Shown: positions 49,437 to 58,603 of the stretch, piece by piece | How the letters are laid out: each line of letters begins with the position of its first letter | Numbering within the stretch: the stretch's first letter is position 1 | DNA from: Ureibacillus chungkukjangi | GTDB taxonomy: Bacteria > Bacillota > Bacilli > Bacillales_A > Planococcaceae | Length of the DNA: 64,000 nucleotides | Assembly: GCF_003217295.1 (NCBI RefSeq) | Contig: NZ_QJTJ01000013.1 | Span: 1-64,000 of the forward strand | Direction of reading: 5' to 3' | Notes under the pieces: model-generated | Database searches by the model: none | Told to the model about the DNA's origin: nothing | What the model saw: the letters and a program-made list of their open reading frames with translations, nothing else | Translations under genes and position numbers: made by a program

Positions 49437-49649
49437 TTATTCAATTTCAAGAAGATCGTCGTCTACATTGATAAAATCGCCTTCCGCAACAATAATCCTT
49501 TTTACTATTCCTGCTTCTTCTGTAACAATTGGAATCTCCATTTTCATGGATTCTAAAATAACAACCTCCTGATCAGCTGCTACTTGTTCACCTTCTGTTA
49601 CTAAAATTTTCCATACTGTTCCTGCCATACTCGCTTTTACTATTGTCAT
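49437..49649 (-). CDS. yngHB: Biotin/lipoyl attachment domain protein (BCCP of the acyl-CoA carboxylase)
   Basis: A 70-residue swinging-arm protein carrying the biotin lysine in ESMKMEIP (about residues 34-41) within one lipoyl/biotinyl domain. It supplies the mobile carboxyl carrier to the biotin carboxylase and carboxyltransferase encoded on either side. ATG 49649 follows a GGAGGGATAGTAT site. Located 93 bp after the biotin carboxylase gene; that gap shows nothing else. Confidence 0.93.
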   Translation of the reverse strand: MTIVKASMAGTVWKILVTEGEQVAADQEVVILESMKMEIPIVTEEAGIVKRIIVAEGDFINVDDDLLEIE

Positions 49650-49742
49650 ATACTATCCCTCCGCGTAAAATAGAATGGGACAGAAGGGGCTCGTAGTAGA
49701 TGTTGACTCGCCAAAGTTCAATCTTCCGCGCCTCTTCTCGTC

Positions 49743-51104
49743 TTATTTACCGACTGATGTTGCGTTTGGTAAATAGTATTCCTCTACAAATTTCGTTGTT
49801 GTGATGCCTTTTAAAAATTGCTCATGTGTCACCGTTTCTAATAGCATCGGAATATTTGTTTTAATACCCTCGATTACATAGTTACTTAAAGCATCCGCCA
49901 ACCGTACACATGCTTCATTCCTTGTCGCTCCATATACCACGAGCTTTCCAATCATTGGGTCGTAGAAAGGTGTAACATCGCTCCCTGTTTCTACTGCTAC
50001 CTCGTGTCGGATTCCTTCTCCCTCTGGTAATACAAGTTTCGTAATTTTTCCTGGTGAAGGGAAGAAAGTAACTGGGTGTTCTGCATAAATGCGCACCTCA
50101 ATTGCATGCCCTTTTTTCTGGATGTCTTCTCTTTTGAAGGCAAGTTTCTCACCATTTGCCACCTTTAGCTGCTGCTCAACGAGATCAAGTCCCGTAATCT
50201 CTTCAGTTACCGGATGCTCCACCTGAAGTCTTGTGTTCATCTCAAGGAAGTAGAAGTTTTGGTTACGGTCTACCAAGAACTCTATCGTTCCCGCATTTGT
50301 ATATCCAATATGCTTAGCAGCATCCACTGCCGCATCCAGCATTTTTTTACGCGTTTCTTCTGATATGAATGGAGAAGGTGCTTCCTCCACGACTTTCTGA
50401 TTGCGTCGCTGGATAGAGCATTCGCGCTCATATACCGGTACCACGTTTCCATGTTCATCAGCCAGCACCTGCACTTCTACATGATGAGGCTCGGCAATGA
50501 ATTTTTCGATAAACATTGTGCCATCTCCGAAGAAGCTCTGTGCACGTTTTTGATTGCCCTCAAACGCCTTACGCAGCTCCTCTTCATTGTTAACTAGCTG
50601 CATACCAATTCCACCACCGCCTGCAGAAGCCTTTAGCATCACTGGAAAACCAATCTCTTCTGCAATTTTTGCAGCTTCGTCCGTGTCCTCAATTGGTTCA
50701 TTTACTCCTTGCACAATTGGCACTCCTGCCTGCTGCATTGTTTTGCGAGCCTCAAGCTTACTGCCCATTGCTTGAATGACCTGTGATTTTGGGCCAATGA
50801 ATGTTATTCCTACTTCCTCCACCCGTTTTGCAAAGGCTGCATTTTCTGATAACAATCCATAGCCTGGATGTACAGCATCGGCACCGGTTTGTTTTGCTAC
50901 ATCCAAAATGGCGTCTATATTCAAATAACTTTGCGCTACTGGCGGTTTACCGATACAGAAGCTTTCCGTTGCCTCTTTAACATGAAGACTGTTAGCATCA
51001 GCCTCTGAATAGATGGCTACCGTTTCGATGCCTAATCTATTACAAGTACGAATAATGCGTCGTGCGATTTCTCCTCGATTCGCTATGAGAACCTTTTTGA
51101 ACAT
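49743..51104 (-). CDS. yngH: Biotin carboxylase subunit (YngH type)
   Basis: ATP-dependent carboxylation of biotin. 453 residues with an ATP-grasp fold: KVLIANRGEIARRIIRTC at the start, KASAGGGGIGM lysine/glycine loop, EKFIAEPHHVEVQVLADEHGNVV, ERECSIQRRNQKVVEEAPSP and FYFLEMNTRLQVEHPVTEEITG with the catalytic Arg/Glu. It precedes the biotin carrier and follows the acyl-CoA synthetase by 12 bp. Together with yngHB and yngE it makes a complete three-part carboxylase. Confidence 0.94.
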   Translation of the reverse strand: MFKKVLIANRGEIARRIIRTCNRLGIETVAIYSEADANSLHVKEATESFCIGKPPVAQSYLNIDAILDVAKQTGADAVHPGYGLLSENAAFAKRVEEVGITFIGPKSQVIQAMGSKLEARKTMQQAGVPIVQGVNEPIEDTDEAAKIAEEIGFPVMLKASAGGGGIGMQLVNNEEELRKAFEGNQKRAQSFFGDGTMFIEKFIAEPHHVEVQVLADEHGNVVPVYERECSIQRRNQKVVEEAPSPFISEETRKKMLDAAVDAAKHIGYTNAGTIEFLVDRNQNFYFLEMNTRLQVEHPVTEEITGLDLVEQQLKVANGEKLAFKREDIQKKGHAIEVRIYAEHPVTFFPSPGKITKLVLPEGEGIRHEVAVETGSDVTPFYDPMIGKLVVYGATRNEACVRLADALSNYVIEGIKTNIPMLLETVTHEQFLKGITTTKFVEEYYLPNATSVGK

Positions 51105-51116
51105 ATTCTAACCTCC

Positions 51117-52760
51117 TTACTTCAGTGTTTTGACGAAACCTGAAAACTGTTCACGAAGTTTGAACTTCTGTATTTTTCCAGACGCCGTCATAGGATAGCT
51201 GTCAATGAAAATGATATGTCGTGGAATTTTATGCCTCGATATTTTCCCAGTGCAAAATTCCTTAATCTCCTCTTCCGTTGCTATCTGCCCTTCTTTTAAG
51301 ATAATCCATGCTGCTGCTTCCTCGCCGTATTTCTCATCCGGTACACCGGTTACCTGAACATCCAGCACTTTTGGGTGTTGATAAAGGAATTCTTCTATTT
51401 CACGTGGATAAACATTTTCTCCGCCGCGAATAATCATCTCCTTCAAACGTCCTGTAACACGAACGTACCCATTTTCATCCATCGTGCCAAGATCGCCAGT
51501 ATGGAGCCAACTATCTGAGTCAATTGCTTCTTGAGTCGCCTCTGGATTATTGTAATACCCCTTCATAACCACATAGCCTCGTGCGCAAATTTCTCCTTGC
51601 TCACCTCTAGGAACCTCTTCGTTTGTACCAGGCTTCACAATTTTCACTTCCACATTCGGCAAAGCGCGTCCAACTGTTTCTACTTTAAGATCCAATGGGT
51701 CATCAGTACGTGTCTGTGTAAGCACGGGTGACGTCTCAGTTTGACCATAGCAAATTGTCACATCTACCATTCCAAGTGTATTAATAACGTCCCTCATCAC
51801 TTCGATTGGACAATTGGAACCAGCCATTACGCCAGTTCGTAACGTTGATAAGTCAAACTCCTTGATATTAGGCAAATTCAGCTCACTGATAAACATTGTC
51901 GGCACCCCATGAAGTGCAGTACATTTTTCTTTTTCAACTGTTCGAAGTACTTCCTCTGGATGGAATTCCTGCACAGGTACCATTGTGCCTCCCACTGAAA
52001 CGATAGCCAATGTACCAATAACACACCCGAAGCAATGGAAAAACGGTACTGGGATACATAGACGGTCTTCGTGCGTCAGCTTCATACATTCTGCAATATT
52101 AATCGCATTATTGATCAGATTGGAAGACGTGAGCATAACACCTTTCGGGAAACCAGTGGTCCCTGATGTATATTGAATATTAATGACATCATCAAATCTT
52201 ATGGAATTTTTGCGCTGCTCTAGCTGTTCATCTGACACTTCAATACCTTTTGCTAAAAATTCCTCGTAGTTGAACGTCCCTGGATATTTCTTGTCGCTAA
52301 TAACAACAACGTTTTTCAAAAGTGGCAGGCGGGCACTTTGCAACTGACCTGGCTTAGAGTCGTTCAATTCTGGACAAATTTCATATAATGTATCAATAAA
52401 TGAATGGTCACGATATTGGTCTATTAATATAATGGCTCTTGTATCAGATTGCTTGAGTAAAAATTCTAGTTCACTTGTACGGTAATTAGTATTCACCGTT
52501 ACAAGTGGTGCTCCCATCTTGCCAGACCCAAACTGCAGTACCGGCCATTCAGGTACGTTCGTCGTCCATACCGAGAAATGATGCCCTTTTTCAAGTCCGA
52601 TTGCCATCAACGCTTTCGCAACTAAATCACTTTGTTTATTCAACTGGGCATATGACATACGGAAATTCCGGTCTGCATAAACTAATGCCTCTCTATCTGG
52701 ATATTGTGCAGACTTTTCTTCTAGTAGCTCGCCAAGCGTTTGATAAACCAACTCTGCCAT
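51117..52760 (-). CDS. yngI: AMP-binding acyl-CoA synthetase (YngI type)
   Basis: Activates a fatty or branched-chain acid to its CoA ester via an adenylate. 547 residues; P-loop YTSGTTGFPKGVML (about 195-208), ICYGQTETSP, GYVVMKGYYNNPEATQEAIDSDSWLHTGDLGTMDENGYVRVTGRLKEMIIRGGENVYPREIE and C-terminal lysine TASGKIQKFKLRE. The start is ATG 52760 with GGAGG 7 nt upstream. Substrate is inferred from the operon as a short branched acid. Confidence 0.9.
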   Translation of the reverse strand: MAELVYQTLGELLEEKSAQYPDREALVYADRNFRMSYAQLNKQSDLVAKALMAIGLEKGHHFSVWTTNVPEWPVLQFGSGKMGAPLVTVNTNYRTSELEFLLKQSDTRAIILIDQYRDHSFIDTLYEICPELNDSKPGQLQSARLPLLKNVVVISDKKYPGTFNYEEFLAKGIEVSDEQLEQRKNSIRFDDVINIQYTSGTTGFPKGVMLTSSNLINNAINIAECMKLTHEDRLCIPVPFFHCFGCVIGTLAIVSVGGTMVPVQEFHPEEVLRTVEKEKCTALHGVPTMFISELNLPNIKEFDLSTLRTGVMAGSNCPIEVMRDVINTLGMVDVTICYGQTETSPVLTQTRTDDPLDLKVETVGRALPNVEVKIVKPGTNEEVPRGEQGEICARGYVVMKGYYNNPEATQEAIDSDSWLHTGDLGTMDENGYVRVTGRLKEMIIRGGENVYPREIEEFLYQHPKVLDVQVTGVPDEKYGEEAAAWIILKEGQIATEEEIKEFCTGKISRHKIPRHIIFIDSYPMTASGKIQKFKLREQFSGFVKTLK

Positions 52761-52884
52761 ACGCATTCCTCCCTATATCATTTATTTGTTTAGAAAGATT
52801 GACTGATTGCCAAGCATTTTTGTGGGCAGACTTAGTTGCACTTATGTGATATGAAAGTTTTATACTTTCTTATTTACCAAAGAA

Positions 52885-54027
52885 CTAACAGCCCAATATA
52901 CGTGAAATGACAACACGCTGGATTTCGGATGTTCCTTCCCCAATTTCCATCAGTTTGATATCCCGTAAATGTCGTTCAACATCGTATTCTGCCATATAGC
53001 CATACCCACCATGGATTTGGATAGCCTGGTTACAAGTACGGAAACCCATCTCAGAAGCAAAAAGCTTTGCGAATGCTGCTTCTTTTTTAAACGGCTTGCC
53101 TTGATCCTTCAACCATGCTGCCTTCATTACCATATTGCGAGCTAATTCGATTTCCATTGCCATGTCCGCCAATTTGAACTGGATTGCCTGTAATTTAGAG
53201 ATAGAGTTCCCAAATTGTACGCGTTCCTTAGAATATTGCAGAGCTTTCTCGTAAGCAGACTGTGCAATCCCTACAGATAGTGCAGCAATAGAAATACGCC
53301 CGCCGTCCAACGTATTTAAGAACTGACCAAATCCTTTCTTTTCATCTCCAAGTACGTTTTCGCGTGGTACACGAACGTTTTCCAAAATGATTTCACAAGT
53401 GTTGGAGGCACGAACACCCATTTTTTGATACTCCGAACGAATTGTCACACCCGGTGTGTCAGTTGGAACAATGATGGCCGTGATGATGTTTTTACCTCGA
53501 TCATTCTTACCTGTAACAGCTGTCACAACTACCTGGCGGGCATAGCTAGCATTTGTAATCCAGCATTTCTCACCATTAATAACCCATTCATCACCCTCGA
53601 TGTAAGCTTTCGTTCTTGTTCCTCCTGCATCTGAACCGGCATTGGGCTCTGTCAGTCCGAATGAACCAAGTGTTTTCCCCTGCGCCATCGGAACAAGAAA
53701 TTCCTGTTTCTGCTCTTCTGTTCCAAAGTTATAGAAAGGCGTTGCTCCCAAGCTGACAGCAGCGGCATAGCTCAAACCAGTACCTCCGCATGCACGTCCA
53801 ATTTCTTCTACCGCTAATGCATAGGAAATTGTATCTCCTCCTGAACCGCCATATTCCTCAGGAAACGGAATACCGAAAAGACCAAGTTCGGCCATTTTAT
53901 CGAAGCTTTCTTTCCTAAATTCATGCTTCTCATCCAGCTCTCGAGCATAAGGAGCAATTTCTTCTCGAGCAAACTCCTTGACCATATCACGAATCATTTG
54001 CTGTTCTTTTGTTAGTTCAAAATTCAT
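52885..54027 (-). CDS. yngJ: Acyl-CoA dehydrogenase (YngJ type, isovaleryl-CoA-like)
   Basis: FAD-dependent dehydrogenase of 380 residues. GLTEPNAGSDAGGTRTKA (FAD/substrate), WITNASYA, and C-terminal QIHGGYGYMAEYDVERHLRDIKLMEIGEGTSEIQRVVISR are the family signatures. In the context of HMG-CoA lyase and a methylcrotonyl-type carboxylase it likely oxidises isovaleryl-CoA. It is the first gene of the operon, 107 bp downstream of the TetR gene, with an operator palindrome in that gap. GGGGG before ATG. Confidence 0.93.
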   Translation of the reverse strand: MNFELTKEQQMIRDMVKEFAREEIAPYARELDEKHEFRKESFDKMAELGLFGIPFPEEYGGSGGDTISYALAVEEIGRACGGTGLSYAAAVSLGATPFYNFGTEEQKQEFLVPMAQGKTLGSFGLTEPNAGSDAGGTRTKAYIEGDEWVINGEKCWITNASYARQVVVTAVTGKNDRGKNIITAIIVPTDTPGVTIRSEYQKMGVRASNTCEIILENVRVPRENVLGDEKKGFGQFLNTLDGGRISIAALSVGIAQSAYEKALQYSKERVQFGNSISKLQAIQFKLADMAMEIELARNMVMKAAWLKDQGKPFKKEAAFAKLFASEMGFRTCNQAIQIHGGYGYMAEYDVERHLRDIKLMEIGEGTSEIQRVVISRILGC

Positions 54028-54049
54028 CCCTTATTCCCCCTTTAGTTTG

Positions 54050-54080
54050 CCGACTGTCCAATCGGTACCGACTAGTCGGT
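54050..54080. promoter_or_regulatory. TetR-family operator of the acyl-CoA operon
   Basis: ACCGACTAGTCGGT (54067-54080) is a perfect 14-bp palindrome. Next to it CCGACTG...CAATCGG (54050-54065) is a second, degenerate copy. Both lie between the tetR gene and yngJ, so the TetR protein is the likely ligand. Confidence 0.7.
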
Positions 54081-54094
54081 TTGTACATTATGTT

Positions 54095-54119
54095 AAAAAA
54101 ACCAGACCTCACTGACTGG
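54095..54119 (-). terminator. tetR terminator (weak)
   Basis: CCAG-x-C / G-x-CTGG hairpin of about 6 bp followed by TTTTTTT on the minus strand. Confidence 0.5.
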
Positions 54120-54133
54120 ATATCCACTAATAT

Positions 54134-54751
54134 TTAGATTAGGTATTTTTTATGTTTCGCTTCTTGACTGCCTTGATCTGTCATAATTCCTCTTAAAATC
54201 AAATCGTTAAAATGAAGTGTAATTTGCTCCATCGTTAGACTGCCATTCTGTCGATACCATTTATATGTCCAGTTCACTAGCCCTATGATAGCCATTGTCG
54301 TAATTGTGGTAGAAATCTCGGGTCTAAAATGACCGCTTTTCTTTCCATCCTCGATTACTTGTTCTATCATTTGGCGGTATTCTGTCCGCTTTTCTTTGAT
54401 GACATTTTTATATTCTGGTGGTAAATAGGCGCTTTCATCATAGAATACGGTAATATGACGTTGATACACGTCAAATACGTTTGTAAACGAATACAACATG
54501 GAACATACTTTATCGATTGGAGTTTCATTTTGGTCATATGCTTTTTTGGTTTCTTTTAACACTTGAGAAATGAATACATCATGTATTTCATATAACAGTG
54601 CATCCTTGGATTTGAACTTATGATAAAATCCACCCTTGGATGTTCCTGCTGTTTCTACAATTTCGTCTACCGACACCCCGTGATAGCCCTTATGCCGAAA
54701 AAGATCCAGTGCCGTTTCAATGATTCTTTCCTTCAACGATTGTACTGCCAT
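54134..54751 (-). CDS. TetR-family transcriptional regulator
   Basis: A 205-residue repressor. The N-terminal domain KERIIETALDLFRHKGYHGVSVDEIVETAGTSKGGFYHKFKSKDALLYEI (about 7-52) is the TetR helix-turn-helix; the rest is the helical ligand domain, unassigned. Start is ATG 54751 after GGGGGG. It sits directly upstream of the acyl-CoA degradation operon, so control of that operon by an acyl-CoA is likely. Confidence 0.9.
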   Translation of the reverse strand: MAVQSLKERIIETALDLFRHKGYHGVSVDEIVETAGTSKGGFYHKFKSKDALLYEIHDVFISQVLKETKKAYDQNETPIDKVCSMLYSFTNVFDVYQRHITVFYDESAYLPPEYKNVIKEKRTEYRQMIEQVIEDGKKSGHFRPEISTTITTMAIIGLVNWTYKWYRQNGSLTMEQITLHFNDLILRGIMTDQGSQEAKHKKYLI

Positions 54752-54919
54752 CGCTTTCCCCCCTATCAATCACCCCCTGTATTTCAGGTTTTTTTCGTAG
54801 CAAAGGTCATTTTATTTCCCATTTTTTGTCGATTATCATTATTTATAATATTAAATCTATCTATCTTCATTTCTAGCAAACCACTATAAATAACGTCGAA
54901 ATCCCCTTTTTTCTCCGCT

Positions 54920-55573
54920 TTATACATACTCTTTCAGATTTTCACTGATAACAAAATCAGCTTCTGTTTTTTCTCTGATTTCCTCTACTGAGACACCTGA
55001 TGCTGTTTCAATAAGCACCATTCCTGTGTCCGTAAAATCAAATACAGCTAAATCTGTAATAAGACGGTGGACGACGCTTTTCCCTGTTAACGGCAATGTA
55101 CACTCTTTTTTAATCTTGGATTCTCCGTATTTCGAAACGTGTTCCATAATAACGATAACTCTCTTTGCTCCTTGTACAAGATCCATCGCTCCACCCATTC
55201 CTTTAACAACCTTGCCAGGAATCATCCAGTTCGCCAAATCCCCTTCCTGAGATACTTCCATTCCTCCTAGAATTGCTACATCGATATGGCCCCCTCGAAT
55301 CATTGCAAAGCTTTCTGCGCTGTCAAAGAATGATGCACCTGGTACAGCTGTAACTGTCTCTTTTCCTGCATTGATTAAGTCTGGGTCTACCTGGGTTTCA
55401 TAAGGATAGGGGCCAATACCTAATAGTCCATTTTCCGATTGCAGCAGTACCTTATAATCACTTGGAATTTCATTTGCAACTAGAGTGGGCATACCAATCC
55501 CAAGGTTAACATTCATGCCATTTTCAATTTCTTGTACAGCGCGCTTGACGATTCGCATCTTTACGGTCGTCAT
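54920..55573 (-). CDS. scoB: 3-oxoacid CoA-transferase subunit B
   Basis: Succinyl-CoA:acetoacetate transferase beta subunit, 217 residues. The catalytic glutamate lies in [10 protein letters not shown] (about residue 47), preceded by [30 protein letters not shown] and [10 protein letters not shown] are also typical. Start overlaps the scoA stop by 4 bp. It would use acetoacetate from HMG-CoA lyase encoded upstream. 146 bp separate it from tetR downstream. Confidence 0.94.
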   Translation of the reverse strand: MTTVKMRIVKRAVQEIENGMNVNLGIGMPTLVANEIPSDYKVLLQSENGLLGIGPYPYETQVDPDLINAGKETVTAVPGASFFDSAESFAMIRGGHIDVAILGGMEVSQEGDLANWMIPGKVVKGMGGAMDLVQGAKRVIVIMEHVSKYGESKIKKECTLPLTGKSVVHRLITDLAVFDFTDTGMVLIETASGVSVEEIREKTEADFVISENLKEYV

Positions 55574-56277
55574 CCTATCGCCTCCTCTGCTCTTATAGTT
55601 CGTTTTTCGATTGTCTTTTCGTAGTTCTCACCTAAAATTACATGTTGGACGAATATTGCTGGTGTATGAATCTCATCAGGATCCAATTCTCCCACCTCTA
55701 CAATTTCTTCTACTTCAGCAATGGTAATTTTTCCTGCTGTAGCCATAATCGGATTGAAATTACGAGCCGTTTTTCGGTAAACGAGGTTCCCGAGTTTGTC
55801 TGCCTTCCAAGCCTTTACAAAAGCATAATCACCTACAATCGCACGTTCTTCGATATATTCCTTACCGTCAAATTCTTTCACTGGCTTTCCTTCAGCAATC
55901 GGTGTTCCTACCCCTGTTGCTGTATAAAACGCAGGGATTCCTGCACCACCTGCTCGAATTCGTTCTGCCAGCGTCCCTTGCGGTGTCAGCTCTACCTCAA
56001 GCTCTCCATTTAAATATTGTTGCTCAAAAATTTTATTTTCTCCTACGTAGGAAGCAATCATTTTTTTAATTTGCTTGTTCGCCAGTAATAATCCTAAGCC
56101 ACGGTCATCAATACCGCAGTTATTACTAACCACTGTCAAATTCTTTGTGCCTTTTTGACGAATAGCATCAATTGCTATCTCTGGAATACCACAAAGCCCA
56201 AAGCCACCCACTAGAATAGTAGCTCCACTTTTTATATCACTCACTATTTCATGTATCGTTTTTTCTACTTTGCGCAC
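55570..56277 (-). CDS. scoA: 3-oxoacid CoA-transferase subunit A
   Basis: Alpha subunit of the CoA-transferase, 235 residues. [16 protein letters not shown] (about 18-33), SNNCGID and [16 protein letters not shown] are the family signatures. ATG 56277 follows AAGGAGGTATTTTGTGC. The long AT-rich upstream region carries a possible sigma-54 type site. With scoB it forms a two-gene operon that activates acetoacetate with succinyl-CoA. Confidence 0.94.
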   Translation of the reverse strand: MRKVEKTIHEIVSDIKSGATILVGGFGLCGIPEIAIDAIRQKGTKNLTVVSNNCGIDDRGLGLLLANKQIKKMIASYVGENKIFEQQYLNGELEVELTPQGTLAERIRAGGAGIPAFYTATGVGTPIAEGKPVKEFDGKEYIEERAIVGDYAFVKAWKADKLGNLVYRKTARNFNPIMATAGKITIAEVEEIVEVGELDPDEIHTPAIFVQHVILGENYEKTIEKRTIRAEEAIG

Positions 56278-56490
56278 AAAATACCTCCTTAAAACAAATT
56301 TACATATATTATAATCATATGATTTTTAAATAGTAAACTAATAGATTCTAAATATTTATATTTTTTAAATAATAGTATTTTTTGACGAGTAATCTTTAAT
56401 AGTCCTTCAAGACTATATAAAAATATCTCTAATACTTTATATGTGAAATTCTGCATATTATGTACCATCTTTTATTTGTTTGCTGAAAGA

Positions 56491-56528
56491 CAAAAAAAGA
56501 CAAAGCCGAATTGAAATGGCTTTGTCTT
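56491..56528 (-). terminator. Terminator of the cytochrome c gene
   Basis: AGACAAAGCC and GGCTTTGTCT form a 10-bp stem followed by TTTTTTTGTC on the minus strand. Confidence 0.88.
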
Positions 56529-56542
56529 AGATAATTTTAATT

Positions 56543-56914
56543 TTATTGTTGTTGAGCTAACCAAGCTGCAGCTGCTTCAGCATCTTCACCTTGTAGTAAG
56601 CCCTTAGGCATTCCGCCACGACCGTTTACGATAACATCATGAATTTCTTCTTCTGAAAGACGGCTACCTACATCTGAAAGTGCAGGTGTATTACCCATCC
56701 CTTGTAAGTTTCCTCCATGACAAGACGTACAAGAAGATTGAACCAGTTCTTCACCAGCTGCCGCATCTGCGCCACCTGTTGCAGTATCTCCAGTTTCTTC
56801 AGTTACTGTATCTTCCGTACCTGTGTTAGTGTCAGTTGCTTCGTCGTCGCCGCCACCACATGCAGCTAGGAATAATGCTGAACCGAATACTAATGCTAAC
56901 CATGCTTTTTTCAT
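56543..56914 (-). CDS. cccB: Cytochrome c-551 lipoprotein (CccB type)
   Basis: A small membrane-anchored cytochrome c that feeds electrons to terminal oxidase. 123 residues: signal with lipobox LAAC (Cys19), an Asp/Thr/Glu-rich linker (about 20-50), then haem site CTSCH (Cys62, Cys65, His66) and axial Met102 in GGMPKGLL. ATG 56914 follows GGAGGGG; a longer upstream frame runs into the next gene and is not used. It is adjacent to a YitT-family gene as in B. subtilis cccB-yvjA. Confidence 0.93.
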   Translation of the reverse strand: MKKAWLALVFGSALFLAACGGGDDEATDTNTGTEDTVTEETGDTATGGADAAAGEELVQSSCTSCHGGNLQGMGNTPALSDVGSRLSEEEIHDVIVNGRGGMPKGLLQGEDAEAAAAWLAQQQ

Positions 56915-56975
56915 TTTTGAACCCCTCCAAAAAATATAAAATAAAATACGGTTTACATTGGTAAGTATACCAAAG

Positions 56976-57842
56976 TTACACTCGTTTGAAACCTTCACCC
57001 AGTACCTCATAAGCATCTGAAACGATGACAAATGCAGCAGGGTCAACGGTTTTAATGATTTGTTTCAGCTTTGTGAATTCTGATTGATAAACAACCACCA
57101 TTAGCATTACACGTTCTTCGCCAGTATATCCCCCAAAAGCAGGAACCTTCGTCACGCCTCGATCAATTTCCAAATAAATTGCATCTCGAATTTGATCTTG
57201 ACTATTAGAGATAATATACACCATTTTTGATTGGCTAAAACCTAACTGAACGATGTCAATTGTCTTCGTCGTAACAAAGAGACCAATTAAGGCATATAAC
57301 CCTTTTTCAAAATCGAATACTAATGCTGCACTAATAGCAATAATACCATCAATCAAAAGAACACTTGTACCTAACGTTAGCCCAGTATATTTTGTAATAA
57401 TTTGAGCTAATAAATCTGTACCGCCAGTAGAAGCATTCCCTTTAAATACTAAACCGATACCAAGACCCACCATGATTCCACCAAAAAGGGCAGCCAATAA
57501 TGCATTATCTGTTAAAGCACCCATTTGGGCAAAGAGAATAACAAAGAATGGCAGGGCTAAAGTGCCGACAAACGATTTTATTCCAAAATTTTTACCTAAG
57601 ATGAATACACCTGAGATAAATAGCGGAATATTAAAAGCATATTGAACAATTCCTGCATTCCATCCAAAAAGACCATTTAAAATGGTACTTATCCCACTAA
57701 CGCCTCCGGAGGCTACTTGATTGGGGAATAGAAATGCATTAAATCCAAATGCTATTACAGCAGCACCAAGAAGTACATAAATGTATTCCTGTATTATATC
57801 TTTTGTAGAATTGGATACATTATTCTTGTTTATTTTACTCAT
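56976..57842 (-). CDS. YitT-family membrane protein (YvjA type)
   Basis: A 288-residue membrane protein with about six hydrophobic segments, the usual YitT motifs NQVASGGVSGISTILNGLFGW and GNASTGGTDLLAQIITKYTG, and a C-terminal DUF2179 domain (about 205-288) with cytosolic ferredoxin-like fold. Function is unknown. ATG 57842 follows GAGGAAATAT. It lies 61 bp upstream of the cytochrome gene on the same strand. Confidence 0.88.
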   Translation of the reverse strand: MSKINKNNVSNSTKDIIQEYIYVLLGAAVIAFGFNAFLFPNQVASGGVSGISTILNGLFGWNAGIVQYAFNIPLFISGVFILGKNFGIKSFVGTLALPFFVILFAQMGALTDNALLAALFGGIMVGLGIGLVFKGNASTGGTDLLAQIITKYTGLTLGTSVLLIDGIIAISAALVFDFEKGLYALIGLFVTTKTIDIVQLGFSQSKMVYIISNSQDQIRDAIYLEIDRGVTKVPAFGGYTGEERVMLMVVVYQSEFTKLKQIIKTVDPAAFVIVSDAYEVLGEGFKRV

Positions 57843-57967
57843 ATATTTCCTCACTCACATCAAATTCTCAGCTTCTATTTTTCTCCTGCATGATTATAAC
57901 AAACAACCTTGAAAAAGAGAACTTTAGTAAGATGAAGGGACAGTGTTTTTCAATTTTAGCTATGATT

Positions 57968-58002
57968 AAAAAATAAAAGACAGCCCTTAAAAAGGACTGT
58001 CC
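57968..58002 (-). terminator. luxS terminator
   Basis: GACAGTCC and GGGCTGTC pair (one mismatch) and are followed by TTTTATTTTTT on the minus strand. Confidence 0.8.
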
Positions 58003-58017
58003 CCCAGAATTTTAAAT

Positions 58018-58485
58018 TTAGTCTTCTTTATAAATAGTTGACCATTCATTTCGTTTTTCCAGCATTTCTGCTGCTAATTCTTTTGCACCTTCCAGGCTAT
58101 GGTTTGCTGCCCAGCCACATTGTACTTCGTTACATGCTGGCACCTCTGTTGCGTTAACAACATCCTGTAAAGTATTTTCTAAAATAGTTAATACTTCATC
58201 ATAATTATCATGATTGATCATTGTTAAATAAAAGCCGGTTTGGCATCCCATTGGACTCATATCCACAACGTAGTCTGTATGATTGCGAATATTTTCTGCC
58301 ATTAAGTGCTCGATTGAGTGAAGTGCATCCATTTTCATAAACGCGATATTCGGTTGTTTGAAACGCACATCATACTTTCGAACAACATCACCATTTTGAC
58401 CTTCTTTTGTTCCAGCAAGTCGTACATACGGTGCAGCTACTTTTGTATGGTCTAAGTTAAAGCTTTCAACATTCATTTTAGGCAT
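58018..58485 (-). CDS. luxS: S-ribosylhomocysteine lyase LuxS
   Basis: Cleaves S-ribosylhomocysteine to homocysteine and the AI-2 precursor. 155 residues; metal ligands His56 and His60 ([11 protein letters not shown]) and Cys123 ([11 protein letters not shown]), with Met-rich start. Start is ATG 58485, 9 nt after GAGG; an upstream TTG is possible. [23 protein letters not shown] fits the family N-terminus. Monocistronic. Confidence 0.96.
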   Translation of the reverse strand: MPKMNVESFNLDHTKVAAPYVRLAGTKEGQNGDVVRKYDVRFKQPNIAFMKMDALHSIEHLMAENIRNHTDYVVDMSPMGCQTGFYLTMINHDNYDEVLTILENTLQDVVNATEVPACNEVQCGWAANHSLEGAKELAAEMLEKRNEWSTIYKED

Positions 58486-58603
58486 TTTTTTCAAACCTCA
58501 TTTCCAGAATCTATGATTATAAAACCAAACTTCAAATAGTTTGATTAATCAAATTACTCACTCTCTTTATTTTACAAGAGAAAGCTATTTTTTGCACTGA
58601 TGA

